DNA of 64,000 nucleotides from Hofstenia miamia (Eukaryota; Xenacoelomorpha; Acoela): NCBI GenBank assembly GCA_004352715.1, contig SCFE01000027.1, positions 649,896 to 713,895 of the forward strand, read 5' to 3'. Shown piece by piece: positions 43,709 to 54,696 of this stretch (position 1 is its first letter; each line of letters starts with the position of its first letter). The notes under the pieces were generated by a model. It saw only the letters and a program-made list of their open reading frames with translations, ran no database searches and was not told where the DNA came from. The position numbers and the translations under genes were made by a program.

Positions 43709-44102
43709 ATCTCATTTTGAGGAAGTGTAGTGGATGTAAATACATTGACAAGGCTTCCACTCTACACTGAATGCTATTGCGTTCCATTGATGAACAGAAA
43801 GCAAATTTGCCACTATTACTTACAATGTAATTAACAGAGGACGCGTACTCGTTGTATACCAGAAGTATAGTCTTTACCCAATTCATTTGCAACAATTGTA
43901 GTTTCATTTTAATAAATGAAATATTTAAAACATCTAGCAAAAAGAGATTTCAAAAACTATGCATTTTATATTTCAAAAAAGATTAATTCATTAATATTTG
44001 TAGAAATAGTTAATAAATTTTTCCTTATATGATAGAAAAAGAAATATCGGTGACAAAAATGTGTCATCAGAGTAGTCCAACAAATAGCTAAACTGAACTA
44101 AT

Positions 44103-44281
44103 TGTGGCGAACTTGTAAAATAGATGACTTTGTGGTTTTGTAACTGTTATAATATTCTATATTGTTATGTTATAGTGTTACGTTGTGTTTTTATATTTGT
44201 AACATTTAATATGTATTTCAGGTTGTTGAATAAAAGCTTATAATACCAAGCTTGTTTTCCTCTTCTGAGCAGACTACAACA
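44103..44281 (+). repeat. Putative 5' LTR of the Ty3/Gypsy-like element
   Basis: A TG...CA-bounded stretch (TGTGGCGAACTTG ... CAGACTACAACA) of about 179 bp directly before gag, with AATAAA at about 44229. The matching 3' LTR is not visible because of the gap at 47273, so this call rests on position and end bases only. Confidence 0.4.
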
Positions 44282-44297
44282 ATTTTATTCAACATCA

Positions 44298-45626
44298 ATG
44301 AAGTTTCGACCTGCCGATCTCCCATCCAACCCGACACAGGATCAGTGGTTATGGTGGAAACGCTGCTTTACTGATGGGCTCATGATTAATGAAGTAACGG
44401 AGGATAGCCACAAGCTGACATTTCTGCGTTCATACGCTGGCGCTGACCATTTTGCAATTTTGGAACAAGCTATGACGTTTGCGGATGCAATTGCCACTCT
44501 AGACTCACAGTTTAAGAAACATTCAAGAGTGATATTCGCGAGGCACCAAGTATTATCATGCAAACAAGGAAACGATGAATGTATAGCTGATTTTCTAAAA
44601 CGTTTGCATGTTCTCGTAGAACGGTGTGAGTGTGTCAATTTAGATATACAGCAACACAAAGACATGTTGCTAAGGGACATTCTCGTTTTTGGAATCCGGT
44701 CAGATGCGATTCGTGCTTGATTACTAGAGCTAGCTGATGCTGATGCATTTCTTGAGCGCTGTATTAATATAGCAAACGCGATTGAGGTTTCAACAGGATT
44801 TTCGAAATATTTTGGGGCCGGTATAGAGGAGACTACTTTTCGGAGTTCTTCGGGTAGTGCTGCTGCTGTGTCAGGCCGACCGACAAGTGGCAAGTCAAAG
44901 AAAACCTTACAGAAGAATAAGAATGATTTAACCTCGCATTTTGCTAAATGCTACTTTTGTGGGTTGAAGGATCATCAGAGATCAAAATGTGCTGCGAAGA
45001 ACAGCAATTGTCTTAAGTGTGGTAAGGCTGGTCACTGGGCCGCGGTGTGCAGATCGGTGACTGCAGCAGGGTTTCAGGAACAAGACTCATCTAATGAAGA
45101 GGAGAGTTGCGTTGCATCAGTTCTGTGTGCTGCGGGATCGAATCAAGGAATCTATCAGGACGTAGGTATAGGAGAAGCTGAGCAAATAATTAGTGCTCTA
45201 ATTGATCCAGGATCCACTCATTCGTTCTTGAAAGCATCTACTTGCCGGTCTGCAGGATTGAAATTTGTTCAGTCCAATTCTTCTACTCGTCTTGCATCGG
45301 GTCAAAAGTTTCCAGTGGTAGCCTCCTGCTCGACTTTGTTGCGTATAGGTGAACATTATTACACTGTAATGTTTTCTGTAGTAGAATCTCTTATATGCGA
45401 TGCAATTATTGGATTGGATGTTCTTAGCCAGCATTCTTCTGTTAATCTAGCATTGGGAGGAAGACGCGATAACTTATCAATCTCTTGCTTTGCATCGATT
45501 GCAGCCACTGAGGCGAAGAAGCCTCCAAAAAAATCGTTTCCAGCCATGAGTGTGACAAACTCCTCGGATTTTTACTGCTGGGGTTTACACAGCAGCTCCT
45601 GTTGCGACACCTTCAAGAAGGGCTAG
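44298..45626 (+). pseudogene. Gag and protease of the LTR element, one internal stop
   Basis: One frame from ATG 44298 to TAG 45624, broken only by TGA at 44718. Gag-like N-terminus (DQWLWWKRCFTDGL). Two zinc knuckles: CYFCGLKDHQRSKC and CLKCGKAGHWAAVC, which bind the packaged RNA. Then a retropepsin-like ALIDPGSTHSF, with DPGS where D(T/S)G is usual, and IIGLDVL near the end, the second strand of the protease fold. Confidence 0.85.
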
Positions 45627-46464
45627 ACCAGAAAATGCTGAATTTATGAGAAGGGAAGTAGCGAAATTGTTGTCTGAAGGCATTATTGAACCTTCAACAT
45701 CTCCTTGGAGGGCGCAGGCCTTTGTCGTTAGTGGTCAAAAGAAGCGAATGGTCATTGACTACTCCGAAACTGTCAATCGATTTACCGATCTAGATGCATA
45801 TCCCTTTCCAGACAAGGAATACTTGCTTGACAAAGCCACTGAGTATCAGGTGTTTTCAAAGCTGGATCTTAAGTCGGCTTACCATCAAGTGCCTTTAGAT
45901 TCCAAAGATAAGCAGTTCACAGCATTTGAGGTTGGGGGAAGGCTTTACCAGTTCACTCGCCTTCCATTTGGCGTTACTACCGCTGTTCCTGCATTTCAGA
46001 GAATTATGGATGACTTTGTAAGCAAGCATAATCTTCAGGGTGCTCTTCCGTTCTTAGATGATGAGAATCTCAGATCCTTCTTAGCCGCAGCACGTTCACT
46101 CGCCTTCCATTTGGCGTTACTAACGCTGTTCCTGCATTTCAGAGAATTATGGATGATGTTGTAAGCAAGCATAATCTTCAGGGTGCTCTTCCGTTCTTAG
46201 ATGATGAGAATCTCAGATCCTTCTTAGCCGCAGCACGTTCCGTGGGTATAACATTGAACATGCAAAAATGTTCATTTAGTCGTTCTTCAATCTCTATGTT
46301 AGGTCACATTATCTCAAATGGCGTTAAAAAGCCTGATCCTAAGCGTCTGCAATGTTTGTGGGAATATCCTGTTCCAGACAACAGTAAGAAGCTCAAAAGG
46401 CTTCTTGGTTTCTTTGCCTATAATGCAAAATGGATTCTGACAAAATCCAACCACTCTTGAATGC
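45601..46464 (+). pseudogene. Reverse transcriptase of the LTR element
   Basis: LLSEGIIEPSTSPWRAQAFV opens the domain, then VFSKLDLKSAYHQVPL with the first catalytic aspartate and RLPFGVTTAVPAFQRIMDDF. The catalytic box reads ALPFLDD, but the residues that normally follow it up to 'HDENL' are missing. A 143-bp tandem duplication (45952-46094 and 46095-46237) shifts the frame. Later LGHIISNGVKKPDPKRL and RLLGFFAYNAKWI match the thumb/connection. The linker between protease and reverse transcriptase is also shortened. Confidence 0.85.
45952..46237 (+). repeat. 143-bp tandem duplication inside the reverse transcriptase
   Basis: TTCACTCGCCTTCCATTTGG at 45952 recurs at 46095; the two copies differ at only a few bases (ACTACCGCT/ACTAACGCT, GACTTTGTA/GATGTTGTA). 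The length is not a multiple of three, so it breaks the ORF. The base differences show it is not a simple assembly echo, unless two element copies were merged. Confidence 0.9.
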
Positions 46465-47000
46465 TCAAGCACAAAGAGCATTTCCGTTACCGTCTTCCGT
46501 TGTGAGGGCTATTTCTGATATTAAACGCGAGATTGCTAATGCTATGCTTGCTATTCCAATTAAAAATGCTGGATATTTGCTCTTAGAGACGGATGCATCG
46601 AGCTCTGCCATTGGTTCGTCTTTAACTCAGAATGGGAGGCCCATCGCTTATTTTTCAAGGACACTCTCGGCTTCAGAAAGAAACCAATCGTCCGTTGAGA
46701 AAGAGGCGCTAGCAATTGTGGAGTCATTTCGGAAGTTTAGAGACATCCTTCTCGCTTATCCTGTAAACTTTAAGACTGATCAGAAAAGCATCGCCTTTCT
46801 TTTCTCTGATAAGAAATCGAAAATTAAGAATAAAAAGCTTATTCGGTGGAGGCTAGAGTTGACTGAGTTTAGGTACTCAATATCATATAAGCCTGGTGTG
46901 GAGAATATCCGAGCAGATGCTCTTTCAAGGTGTGCTTTGGTTGCGCCTGAATGTAGCTCTCTGTACCAGATCCACGACGAACTTGCTCATCCGGGGATNG
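46430..47000 (+). pseudogene. RNase H of the LTR element
   Basis: LLLETDASSSAIGSSL (first catalytic aspartate), GRPIAYFSRTLSASERN, then VEKEALAIVESFRKFRDILL (catalytic glutamate) and FKTDQKSIAFLF (second aspartate). It ends at ISYKPGVENIRADALSRC, the usual border before integrase. The catalytic residues are present. The open frame starts after a small frame break at about 46430. Confidence 0.88.
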
Positions 47001-47272
47001 GTAATAAAGAAGAGCCCAGTACCCAACACGGTTGCATCACTGAAGACACTGCTATTCATGATCTCAGCCAAGAGGGTCTGTCTGAATTAGTTGCTGAGGC
47101 CCCTTTGCGAGGCCGCTTCATCCGGAACAAATGTTTAAGAAGGCGAGTCACGAAGTTAATTGTTGCAGAATTTCTCGGCGGCTCCAACAGATTTGACGCA
47201 GAACCCACGAGCAAACCTCCTGACACCGCCAGTGTTGAGCCGGGAACCGACAGAACCAGTATTGAGGGGATC
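47001..47272 (+). pseudogene. Region after the single N: probable integrase tail
   Basis: Three frames stay open; one reads APTDLTQNPRANLLTPPVLS then REPTEPVLRG, a proline-rich end ('...PxxxLRRS') common after Ty3/Gypsy integrase. The HHCC zinc site and DDE core are absent, so the N at 47000 hides at least 1 kb of element. Confidence 0.4.
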
Positions 47273-48272
47273 NNNNNNNNNNNNNNNNNNNNNNNNNNNN
47301 NNNNNNNNNNNNNNNNNNNNNNNNNNNNNNNNNNNNNNNNNNNNNNNNNNNNNNNNNNNNNNNNNNNNNNNNNNNNNNNNNNNNNNNNNNNNNNNNNNNN
47401 NNNNNNNNNNNNNNNNNNNNNNNNNNNNNNNNNNNNNNNNNNNNNNNNNNNNNNNNNNNNNNNNNNNNNNNNNNNNNNNNNNNNNNNNNNNNNNNNNNNN
47501 NNNNNNNNNNNNNNNNNNNNNNNNNNNNNNNNNNNNNNNNNNNNNNNNNNNNNNNNNNNNNNNNNNNNNNNNNNNNNNNNNNNNNNNNNNNNNNNNNNNN
47601 NNNNNNNNNNNNNNNNNNNNNNNNNNNNNNNNNNNNNNNNNNNNNNNNNNNNNNNNNNNNNNNNNNNNNNNNNNNNNNNNNNNNNNNNNNNNNNNNNNNN
47701 NNNNNNNNNNNNNNNNNNNNNNNNNNNNNNNNNNNNNNNNNNNNNNNNNNNNNNNNNNNNNNNNNNNNNNNNNNNNNNNNNNNNNNNNNNNNNNNNNNNN
47801 NNNNNNNNNNNNNNNNNNNNNNNNNNNNNNNNNNNNNNNNNNNNNNNNNNNNNNNNNNNNNNNNNNNNNNNNNNNNNNNNNNNNNNNNNNNNNNNNNNNN
47901 NNNNNNNNNNNNNNNNNNNNNNNNNNNNNNNNNNNNNNNNNNNNNNNNNNNNNNNNNNNNNNNNNNNNNNNNNNNNNNNNNNNNNNNNNNNNNNNNNNNN
48001 NNNNNNNNNNNNNNNNNNNNNNNNNNNNNNNNNNNNNNNNNNNNNNNNNNNNNNNNNNNNNNNNNNNNNNNNNNNNNNNNNNNNNNNNNNNNNNNNNNNN
48101 NNNNNNNNNNNNNNNNNNNNNNNNNNNNNNNNNNNNNNNNNNNNNNNNNNNNNNNNNNNNNNNNNNNNNNNNNNNNNNNNNNNNNNNNNNNNNNNNNNNN
48201 NNNNNNNNNNNNNNNNNNNNNNNNNNNNNNNNNNNNNNNNNNNNNNNNNNNNNNNNNNNNNNNNNNNNNNNN
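47273..48272. other. Assembly gap, exactly 1000 N
   Basis: Placeholder gap at the 3' end of the LTR element; the 3' LTR is not seen on the far side. Confidence 0.95.
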
Positions 48273-50160
48273 ATACGGCATCTTGCTGTAATATACATTA
48301 AAGTAAAGTAATATCCTTGTTTAAAACACAATTCATGTATTACTATGCTCGATCGAGAAGCTCCCGAAATAGATAGAGCGATAATAAAGAATTTGGTTAA
48401 TTTTAACATGAACTCTTAGTAATTATACAAGATACGTCGGTACTTTACTTGTTAGTTAATAAATTATTAAATACACAAATCGGACTTAGAATTCTACTTC
48501 AAACTTATAAGAATATCTGAATAATATAAATGTTTAATTGATTACTCTCAAAAGGATCTCAATTGTAAATATTCTTCAAGATTAAAACTTTTATTCATCA
48601 ATTTTTTCAAAAACGTAAAAAATTGCAGTAACTTGCTATATTCGCAGTAAGTATTTCCAATATCTATTTCTAGTTAATGTAAGTGTACCTGTACTCGGTT
48701 GAACAAAATAGTAACCATTGGAAATATGATGGAACAACAAAAATATAGAATTGGATTCAATAACGCTTCAATCTAAGCCTATTTTGAAAAGAGAGGGACA
48801 GGGCCGTACGCAGGATTTTCTGATGGGACATATTTTAGTCATGATCAAATGCGTGGCGAAGCCCTGCGAAAAACTTTGAAAACTTTGAGAAATGTATTTC
48901 ACGACATTAGATTTTAAATTTTTCATTTTTTACTGAATTTTTTTTTGATTTAGACAGTCACAATAACATTTGAAAACCTGACCGGGGATATTCCATTTTG
49001 TTCCCTCTTACATGAGCCACTGAAAGAGAGGTCTAGAGCCCAAAATGTTGGTGTGCTTTATTTCACTAATGTTATTAACAAACATCTTGATAAACATTCT
49101 TGTTTTACTTGTTTTCCTACAAAAATAACACTACTGTTTCCCTGAAAGCTGATAACACATTACCATCAATCAGGGAACGGTATAGGGATTCTTCAAAAAC
49201 AATACGCGGTCCACAATTAGCTAAGGTAAGCAAATGGAAAGCGCAAATTTTTTAATTCTATTTCAATATTCTAGAACAGCACACAAAACGGAAATTAACA
49301 TATTTGAAATAGTTTTTGTACAGTATTTTTAGCAAACCAGATAGGGGTAGGGTTAAAGTAGGGTATATATATATGCATACACATTTTTATAACAATTGAA
49401 ATAATGCTCTTCAATTAGTTAATCATACAGAACAATTACTGAAATATCAGCTTGAAACAACTAGATGAGATTAATACCTTCAAATATGATTCATAGAACA
49501 ATTATATATATATATATAGAACATTTTGAATCTTTTTGAAAAACCGGAGTTCAAAAATTGTTAATACTTTCAAGTGCTTCCAACATAGGAATAATTTATC
49601 AATAATGTTCAGCTGTAAATGGGAGCGCATATACCATTACAAGTGTTAATGTCGAAAGATCTGTGTATTTCTGTAGTTTTTGGAAAAAAACAATTGTTAA
49701 AAATACAAATTTTCACACACACTCTGAACTATACTATTAATTCTTGTTTTTCAAAATCATTTGATTTGATCCACCATCCATGAATTTGACGACTTTTTTT
49801 CCCATGCTGCAATTTATATATTGGAAGGTTTCATGGACTGAATGCGCATAATTTTTCGTGTGCCTTCACTTACTCAGGTAGGATTATACCGAAGTATTTA
49901 AGATAAAGTTTCTGTATTTAATGCATATTTCTAGCATATTAAATGCAGTTTTGAGAATAGACAGGGACAGTTACAAAGCATATGAGTTATATATGCTTGT
50001 GAAGATTGAATTAATATTAACTATTGAAACTCAATCTTTATATGACTGTGAAATTTTTTGGATTTATCTTCATTAAGAAAACTTCCAATAAAAAGTAACG
50101 CATTTTTGTTAAATTCTCCAGAAAAATAAAGTTTTATGATGCTTATTATATAGAAACATG
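48273..50160. other. Intergenic, one transposon-like terminus
   Basis: AT-rich. At 48800-48870, GGGCCGTACGCAGGATTTTC resembles the 'GGGGCGTAGCCAGGATTTT' ends common in animal DNA transposons; a similar end is at 8547 (GGCGTAGCCAGGATTC). (TA)n at 49502-49519. A coding-like stretch ending in AAG|GTAAGC at about 49227 could be an exon but has no recognised family. Confidence 0.4.
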
Positions 50161-50250
50161 CTTACATCTGTGCTATGTAGGGGTTCTCACAGATGTAAGG
50201 GATACTATATAAAGAAATCAATATGCACATTTACACTTACATCTGCTATG
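50161..50250 (+). promoter_or_regulatory. Promoter of the secreted-protein gene: TATA box, perfect palindrome, repeated word
   Basis: CTTACATCTGTG (50161-50172) and CACAGATGTAAG (50188-50199) are perfect 12-bp inverted copies separated by 15 bases. CTATATAAAG at 50205-50214 is a good TATA box, 33 bp before the start codon at 50248. The word CTTACATCTG returns at 50236-50245, at the expected transcription start. So one ten-base word occurs three times in 90 bp, twice direct and once inverted, all around the core promoter. Confidence 0.7.
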
Positions 50251-51013
50251 AAATTCCTACGAATTTTATTGGTAATAATTCTTGTGTTTTTGAAGAGCTG
50301 CTCTGGTAAATTTTTAATTAAATTTAAATCGTAGTAACACAAAATGAGTTTTCATAGATAGAAATTACCAAAATTGTAGAATTGTTGTATTTTAAAATTA
50401 ATCGAAAATGCAGTTACATTTTGCTTTTCGAGAATTGTAGCGACATCCTTTTAAAATGAATATCAATAATTTATGAAATGTAAGCTTATTTTGGATAAAT
50501 CAAGAATTGGAATTCTGATTAAGCCTTATAAAACATTTATATCTAGCAACAAAATGTGGGACTGGTGGAACAAGAACACAAATTCCGATTCAAAATTTGG
50601 AATGGCAAGTCACATTTATGAAGTACACTTACAATGTCCATCGTGATCAAACGACTTTCTTTTACAAGGTTTTCATTGCGAACAAATATGGCAACAGAAA
50701 TCTTGAACAGCTTGTTATTGGAGCTTTGTATTGCAACAAGGCAGTTTACGCCAATAGAAATGGACAAACACATTTCGCGAAGGACCTTTTGACTGGGGTT
50801 TCTGGCTTCAAGTGGCGGCATGTGCAAGTAAAAGGTTGTGAAAAAATATATACAATTACATTCGCTGGAAAGATTTCTAAAGCACACGTTTGCTATTCTG
50901 TGTTGGGTGGGAACTATTATGGAGCAGGTTCGATTCCAGGACCAAAGTGCAAAGGTAGAGTTGAGATATTAAGCTTACATATTATGTGTTACAATTATTA
51001 TACTAAAAATTAA
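50248..51013 (+). CDS. Small secreted cysteine-containing protein, two exons, family unknown
   Basis: Exon 1 (50248-50305) encodes the signal peptide MKFLRILLVIILVFLKSCS; the donor is GTAAAT. The acceptor TATCTAG precedes exon 2 (50547-51013). The joined phase is continuous: 525 nt, 174 residues. Cleavage probably falls near SCSA, giving a mature protein of about 154 residues that begins TKCGTGGTRTQIPIQ. Six cysteines follow the signal peptide: KCG, LYCNK, KGCEK, HVCYS, PKCKG, MCYNY. Beta-rich patterns (WQVTFMKYTYNV, YTITFAGKISKAHVCYSVLG) suggest a compact beta fold with disulfides. AATAAA at 51013-51018 overlaps the stop codon. No family is recognised. Confidence 0.75.
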
Positions 51014-51018
51014 ATAAA
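51013..51018 (+). terminator. Polyadenylation signal overlapping the stop codon
   Basis: AATAAA begins at the last base of TAA (51011-51013). If used, the 3' UTR would be only about 20-30 bases. The compact promoter on the other side matches a very short transcript. Confidence 0.5.
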
Positions 51019-51887
51019 ATTAAAAAAATATTATGTCAGAAAGCAGGTCAACAAAATTTGATCCACACAACTGGGATTTTGGAAATTAACCCATTTCAGT
51101 TCAATGCATTTTTAGTTTTCTGGTACAAATACGTTTATGTGATGATTCTAGTTTAATCACTTTTCAATGAATTTTCTAACTTAGGTCCTAAGATAGGAAG
51201 TTAGAGGGCTGTTTTCAGATCAATCTTAGGAATCCAAAAATGTCAAGATCCACAAATTTAAAAGTCGCGGTACCTCGGGGAATAAGACCGGGCCGCAATT
51301 TAAAAATTAAGTGAATACTAAGCTGTTTTATTGAGATCTGTTTCTAGCGAAAAGCCAGAGTGACCAAGAAAGTCCTAATCAAGTCCAATTAGGCTTAATC
51401 AGCCAACATCTATTAATTATGCAGTTTCTTTCGTTTTTTCTTCATACAATACTGCATTTAATTGCCTATTTAGATTACTCCTGATATTTATAGTTCTCCT
51501 CCTTACCAGCCCTTTATGCAAAAGCAGACTTTCCAAAATGAAATTAGATAAGACTAACTTATGATGTTCTATGACATCTAATCGATTGAACAATATTGCC
51601 ATAGCGTCGATTGAGAGCGAAATATAATAATTTTGATTGCCTTGAGGACGATTTGGCAGCCAGAACAACACAGAGATGAACATATGTCGAAAATTTGGAC
51701 CAAATCCCGACCCGGCCGATGTATATTTATGTTAATGTGGTCCATTTTTTTATTTTTGCAAAAAAATTTTTTTACTTTTTTTGTTTTGGTTGACCTATGT
51801 GCAAAAACGTATTGTTTATGAATTCTCTGTAGCATTCACTGCATTTAGATTGATTTGCGTGCACTGTTACGTAATAGTCACGTCAGC
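51019..51887. other. Intergenic with a possible LINE fragment
   Basis: Contains the minus-strand frame at 51417-51683 with no firm domain. Otherwise AT-rich, nothing assigned. Confidence 0.35.
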
Positions 51888-52160
51888 TTACATTGAAATT
51901 TTCGCCCACTCTTTGCAATACCGTCTATCCAAGTCCNCCGAAGAAGGCTTAAACGATTCTGGGGCATTCTTATCTACCCAATCAGAACAGAACGTTAGGC
52001 GGTGACGGTGGTAGGGAATAAGAGTTTCAATACAGGGCTTGTTAAAGGCAGTGCAACTTTGGCTAAGAAGCATCTTAGCTTTGCAACTAAAACATGAAAA
52101 CATCAAAGAATTCTCTTTTATTATTTTATTGCATGTAGAGCAATGCGTTTTATCAACCAT
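51888..52160 (-). pseudogene. PHD-like zinc finger fragment, perhaps LINE ORF1
   Basis: The minus-strand frame opens MVDKTHCSTCNKIIKENS, then FSCFSCKAKMLLSQSC, giving CxxC...CxxC...C. This resembles the PHD-like finger at the start of ORF1 in several invertebrate LINEs. A single N at 51938 interrupts it. Weak call. Confidence 0.3.
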
Positions 52161-52579
52161 ATCTTCAATTCAAAATTTGATATCAGGTACTTGATTAAAC
52201 TCACCCAATTTCAGGGTTTTCGTCGGTTTTGCATCTGTGCTAAACCAAGGCTGACTCGTAAGAGACGAATACAATAGATAAAACGAGGGCAGAAAGTGGA
52301 GGGTTGATTTCCCATAGTGTAATTTGCGAAAATATTATATATTCTACATGCTGCTTCAAATTGTAATTCCAATAACGAGTTGTGTGTGCAATGTTTTGTT
52401 GCTGCTCAAGTTGTTGCACAAGGTGCAAACTAACCAAACAAGACATTCGAGATAATATTTCACATTTGAATAGTGGCATTTGGTATACAGATTCCCAAAA
52501 AATGTAAATGACTTACAGAATTGGCTGGCTACACTTCCAAATTTTATCAATATTAATAGAATGAAGTAGATGAACTTGA

Positions 52580-53340
52580 AGTATTTGATTCAGACATAGA
52601 ACCATCTGTTGGAGCTAAATCAGTATTCCTGCAAAGACTTATAATTAACCTTGTCCAATACAGATGATGGTTTTACTGCCATTTACTCTGACGATGATAT
52701 TATTTTTGCATTATACTTGTATTTGAACTCTAGAAAATGTTATGAGTTGCCTTAAGATTATCAATATCTTTCAAAAGTAAAAACTTTTCAAAAAATCGTC
52801 GCGTCTGCAACTAACATTGAGAAGAAAGATTATGTCAGAAAAGTAATTTCTGCTATGCTGAAGAGTGCAACATAAAAAAAATATTTTATTATTTGGAATC
52901 AGCATTTGATGATGTCATTACTTTTTTAGTAATTCAATTGCTTCTATCTATCTATTGATCGCAGAACCCCAGCTTGGGATTATCCACGATTGCATCACTA
53001 CTTTGTTGAAAGCAGGTGCCAATCCATTATATCAATTTCTGTTAACAAGTAAGTGAATCAACTTACATTTAGCAGGCACCTACAGAGTGATGATAATCTA
53101 TGCAACTGTAGATATTAAATGTCACAAAATTTACCGCATTAATTAGTTACTCTTAGCATATCCCTAAATGTATCAGAAACTAATGGATCAAGAAATAGAC
53201 GAAAAAGTTCGATTTCGTGGACATTTGGACATAAATAATAAATGGACTGTTGACTTCAATAATATCATTAGCTTATATGAACATGAGAGCACAATACTTT
53301 TTTCAAGATATCTCGATTAGCTCATGAAACCGTTTCTTCT
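52580..53340 (+). pseudogene. Coding-like fragments, family unknown
   Basis: Short plus-strand frames follow one another: EVDELEVFDSDIEPSVGAKS (about 52565), SDDDIIFALYLYLNSRKCYE (about 52690), YLSKVKTFQKIVASATNIEK (about 52765), TTLLKAGANPLYQFLL (about 53000, slightly ankyrin-like) and EKVRFRGHLDINNKWTVDFN (about 53200). Stops lie between them. They look like one decayed gene or transposon ORF. I do not recognise it. Confidence 0.3.
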
Positions 53341-53742
53341 AGTTCGATTCAGAAACAGAATGTGTCTTTAGTATTGAGAGTGTCGTGCTTGGATACTGTC
53401 TGAAACCTAGCGAATCTTCCAAGAATAATTGCAAGATTTTTTCGAATAATTGTAATATTTTGGAAAATTGTAAATGCTAGGAGTAAAATGGTGGATAATC
53501 GATTTCAAGATTTGGTCAGAGGGTTTGCTAGACAACTGAATACTTACATAAGATTTGTTAATATGAGGGGCATACCAAAAAAATCTGCAGACATACAATT
53601 ATTTTTTAATTAGTTACTTTACATGCCATCTGTCATATTTTGTAAAGTGAGTAATCATCACGCTGATTACATGTCAAATGACTTGTATATATATATTGTT
53701 TATCAATAAGAATTTTTATAATTCATTTATATACTTTTAGCA

Positions 53743-53890
53743 ATGTCAAAGTTTGAGAAAAATTAGTGGCGTGCCATTATTCATTTCCTGCACAAAGAGA
53801 GTTTATCATCCACGGAGGCTAGTAAGAAACTCAAATCACATTATGGGGACTCAGCTCCTGACAAATCAACTGTTAATCGATTTTGTGCCT
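53743..53890 (+). pseudogene. mariner transposase N-terminus (helix-turn-helix)
   Basis: From ATG 53743: MSKFEKN, a TAG, then WRAIIHFLHKESLSSTEASK and YGDSAPDKSTVNRFCA. This is the pattern of the first helix-turn-helix of mariner transposases ('...YGDSAPSxSTVxxW'). Acceptor-like TTTTAG lies just upstream. One premature stop; the rest of the transposase is not recognisable in the following 200 bp. Confidence 0.7.
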
Positions 53891-54150
53891 AAATTTCATT
53901 TGAAATCCCAGAAATTACATAAGAACAATTCATCTTCCGCTAATTTTATGAAATTTTCTACTGCATGGCCTTTCCTACGAGTCAGCCTTGGCTAAACTCA
54001 TATTGTTACTCTCTACTATGGACAATACGCTCATTGGCGAATTATTCAATATTAAAAGCTTGTTAAATGTTTGTAAAAATTTAATATGAATTAATATTTA
54101 AAAAACATTTCATCTATTAAAAACAATTGTTTTTTTGGGAAATTCAAAAA

Positions 54151-54696
54151 TTAATGACGCAAAAGAGTTCTTCTATCACGACAACACAGTGCTTGTAGTA
54201 CTTTGTAAAAAGCAGTTCTAAAATCATTGTTAAAGATTGTGTACACGATTGGATTCATTGTAGAATTGATGTACCCCAGCCACACAATTGATGAAAAAAG
54301 AAGAGGTGGTGGAGTACTGCAGTAGGGAACGCAGAAGGGGACAATTACGTACATTAGAAAAAATGGAAGCCAACATCCAACGAAAAGTCCCATAATTACA
54401 CCGAGTGTGCGAGCAGCTTTCCTCTCTTTGGCAAGGGAAATTTTCAGTTGTCTTTTCAAATGTGTTGCTGTTACTGAAGGCACATTTTCTCCAAGTAACG
54501 CATTCGCAGACATTAAGGAAGCCATCTTTATTGATTTCACGGACTTCACAGGGGTTGGTGGCTCAATTACCTCTGTTGTTGTTGTGTTATTCACAATGCC
54601 AATTGATTGGTTATGTAAATGATTTTGTAGTTTTTTTGCCATCTCCTGCTGACGAGTTCGACGTGTCTTTAATCGAAACTTTGCAACTCTGTATAC
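54151..54696 (-). CDS. Biogenic-amine-type class A GPCR, last exon
   Basis: 181 codons after a consensus acceptor (TTCTTTAG). It starts [20 protein letters not shown], the start of the third intracellular loop in 5-HT/dopamine/adrenergic/octopamine receptors ('IYxVAxxR'). A loop of about 75 residues follows. [20 protein letters not shown] then [13 protein letters not shown] is TM6 with the FxxCWLPFF motif; [20 protein letters not shown] is TM7 with NPxx[19 protein letters not shown] is helix 8 with a palmitoylation-type CC. Ligand pocket residues in TM3 and TM5 lie on exons not seen here, so the amine cannot be named. The upstream exons are probably beyond the window or in the gap at 58323. 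Confidence 0.88.
   Translation of the reverse strand, partial: VYRVAKFRLKTRRTRQQEMAKKLQNHLHNQSIGIVNNTTTTEVIEPPTPVKSVKSIKMASLMSANALLGENVPSVTATHLKRQLKISLAKERKAARTLGVIMGLFVGCWLPFFLMYVIVPFCVPYCSTPPPLLFSSIVWLGYINSTMNPIVYTIFNNDFRTAFYKVLQALCCRDRRTLLRH

Larger units (their letters stand above)
44103..47272 (+). mobile_element. Ty3/Gypsy-like LTR retrotransposon, decayed and partly collapsed
   Basis: Gag, zinc knuckles, protease, reverse transcriptase and RNase H follow in the Ty3/Gypsy order. The integrase core should come next but is missing at the single N at 47000; what follows has a proline-rich, LRG-ending tail like an integrase C-terminus. Higher GC than the surroundings. Inactive: a stop in gag, a frame change between protease and reverse transcriptase, a 143-bp tandem duplication and small deletions. 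Confidence 0.85.

Noticed and set aside
44342-44893. 183-codon minus-strand frame in the LTR element
   Set aside because: Antisense shadow of gag, whose zinc knuckles and continuous frame lie on the plus strand.
53000-53048. Ankyrin repeat
   Set aside because: TLLKAGANP resembles one ankyrin helix, but no second repeat or TPLH motif lies nearby.
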